The translations under genes and the position numbers were made by a program. The notes beneath the pieces were generated by a model. It ran no database searches. It was not told the DNA's origin and saw nothing but the letters and a program-made list of their open reading frames with translations. Source: DASUSF01 sp036375275 (GTDB taxonomy: Bacteria; Pseudomonadota; Alphaproteobacteria; Geminicoccales; Geminicoccaceae). From it: a stretch of DNA of 6,255 bases. Numbering within the stretch: the first letter of the stretch is position 1; every line of letters begins with the position of its first letter. Shown here piece by piece: positions 5,876-6,255 of this stretch. The stretch lies in contig DASUSF010000188.1 in NCBI GenBank assembly GCA_036375275.1, forward strand, positions 1-6,255, read 5' to 3'.

Positions 5876-6255
5876 CTATTGGGCCGGGCTCGGGCCGAAC
5901 TCGGGGTAGGCCTCCATGCCGAGCTCCACCTGGTCGATGCCGGTCTCCTCGGCCTCTTCGCCGATCCTGAGCCCGACGGTGGCCTTCAGGATCGCGAACA
6001 CCGCGGCCGCGGCCAGGAAGGCGAAGGCGCCGATCGCGACGATCCCGATCACCTGGGTGACGAAGCTCGTGTCGGGATTGCTGATCGGCACCACGAGCGT
6101 GCCCCAGATGCCGGACAGCAGGTGGGCGGGGATCGCGCCGACCACGTCGTCGATCCTGAACCGGTCGAGCATGGGCACCGCGAACACGATGATCGCGCCG
6201 CCGACCGCGCCGATCAGGATCGCGAGGCCGGGGGTCGGCATGAGCGGCTCGGCGG
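5876..6255 (-). CDS. amt: Ammonium transporter Amt, C-terminal part (5' end outside window)
   Basis: This is the last 125 or so residues of an Amt/Mep/Rh-family channel that brings ammonium across the inner membrane. The frame is already open at the window edge (AEPL precedes the first Met in view), so the Met at 6241 is internal. The visible part has a transmembrane helix (PGLAILIGAVGGAIIVFAVP), the DDVVGAIPAHLLSGIWG segment whose His (codon 6122-6124) matches the second pore twin-His of AmtB, a final helix (IGIVAIGAFAFLAAAAVFAI), and the cytoplasmic tail with GIDQVELGMEAYPEF, the region that contacts the PII protein GlnK. No glnK is in view; in many bacteria it lies just upstream of amt, which would be beyond the right edge. 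Two hairpins follow the stop, one a clear terminator. Family assignment is very secure; the subtype (amtB or another paralogue) is not. Confidence 0.95.
   Translation of the reverse strand, partial: AEPLMPTPGLAILIGAVGGAIIVFAVPMLDRFRIDDVVGAIPAHLLSGIWGTLVVPISNPDTSFVTQVIGIVAIGAFAFLAAAAVFAILKATVGLRIGEEAEETGIDQVELGMEAYPEFGPSPAQ

Overview
This 6.3 kb window is very GC-rich (roughly 70% by eye, with strong G/C preference at third codon positions). It looks like chromosomal DNA of a high-GC alphaproteobacterium, perhaps Rhodospirillales-like. The assignment rests on protein style (FtsK, LolA, DapC, Amt) and on the gene order amt - class I aminotransferase - ftsK - lolA, which I recall from alphaproteobacterial chromosomes. 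The order within Alphaproteobacteria is inference.

Layout, right to left, because all intact genes are on the minus strand. (1) 6255-5876: the C-terminal end of an Amt-type ammonium transporter, cut by the window edge and followed by a good intrinsic terminator hairpin (5796-5827). (2) 5707-4517: a DapC-like N-succinyldiaminopimelate aminotransferase with a candidate sigma70-type promoter just upstream (5758-5786). (3) 4492-1979: a full-length FtsK DNA translocase, 24 bp after dapC. (4) 1970-1356: the periplasmic lipoprotein carrier LolA, 8 bp after ftsK. (5) 1251-661: a CDP-alcohol phosphatidyltransferase resembling inositol-phosphate phospholipid synthases, after a 104-bp gap. (6) 1 to about 445, plus strand: a badly decayed IS256/Mutator-type transposase that runs off the left edge. 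It carries at least five frame changes and has lost the segment with the catalytic glutamate. Positions 446-660 hold nothing I can support.

Functionally, dapC-ftsK-lolA is a cell-envelope and division cluster: a peptidoglycan precursor (meso-DAP) and lysine enzyme, the septal chromosome translocase, and the outer-membrane lipoprotein chaperone. They are probably co-transcribed, and lolA is probably translationally coupled to ftsK. The phospholipid-synthesis gene may be the last member of this unit or may have its own weak promoter. amt belongs to a separate nitrogen-uptake unit that ends at the terminator.

I see no convincing undescribed multi-gene system. The points most worth a second look are the IS256 fossil bordering the cluster, the unusual subfamily of the phosphatidyltransferase, a 51-nt near-palindrome in the 3' part of lolA, and an AT-rich codon island with a -10-like TATAGT inside dapC.
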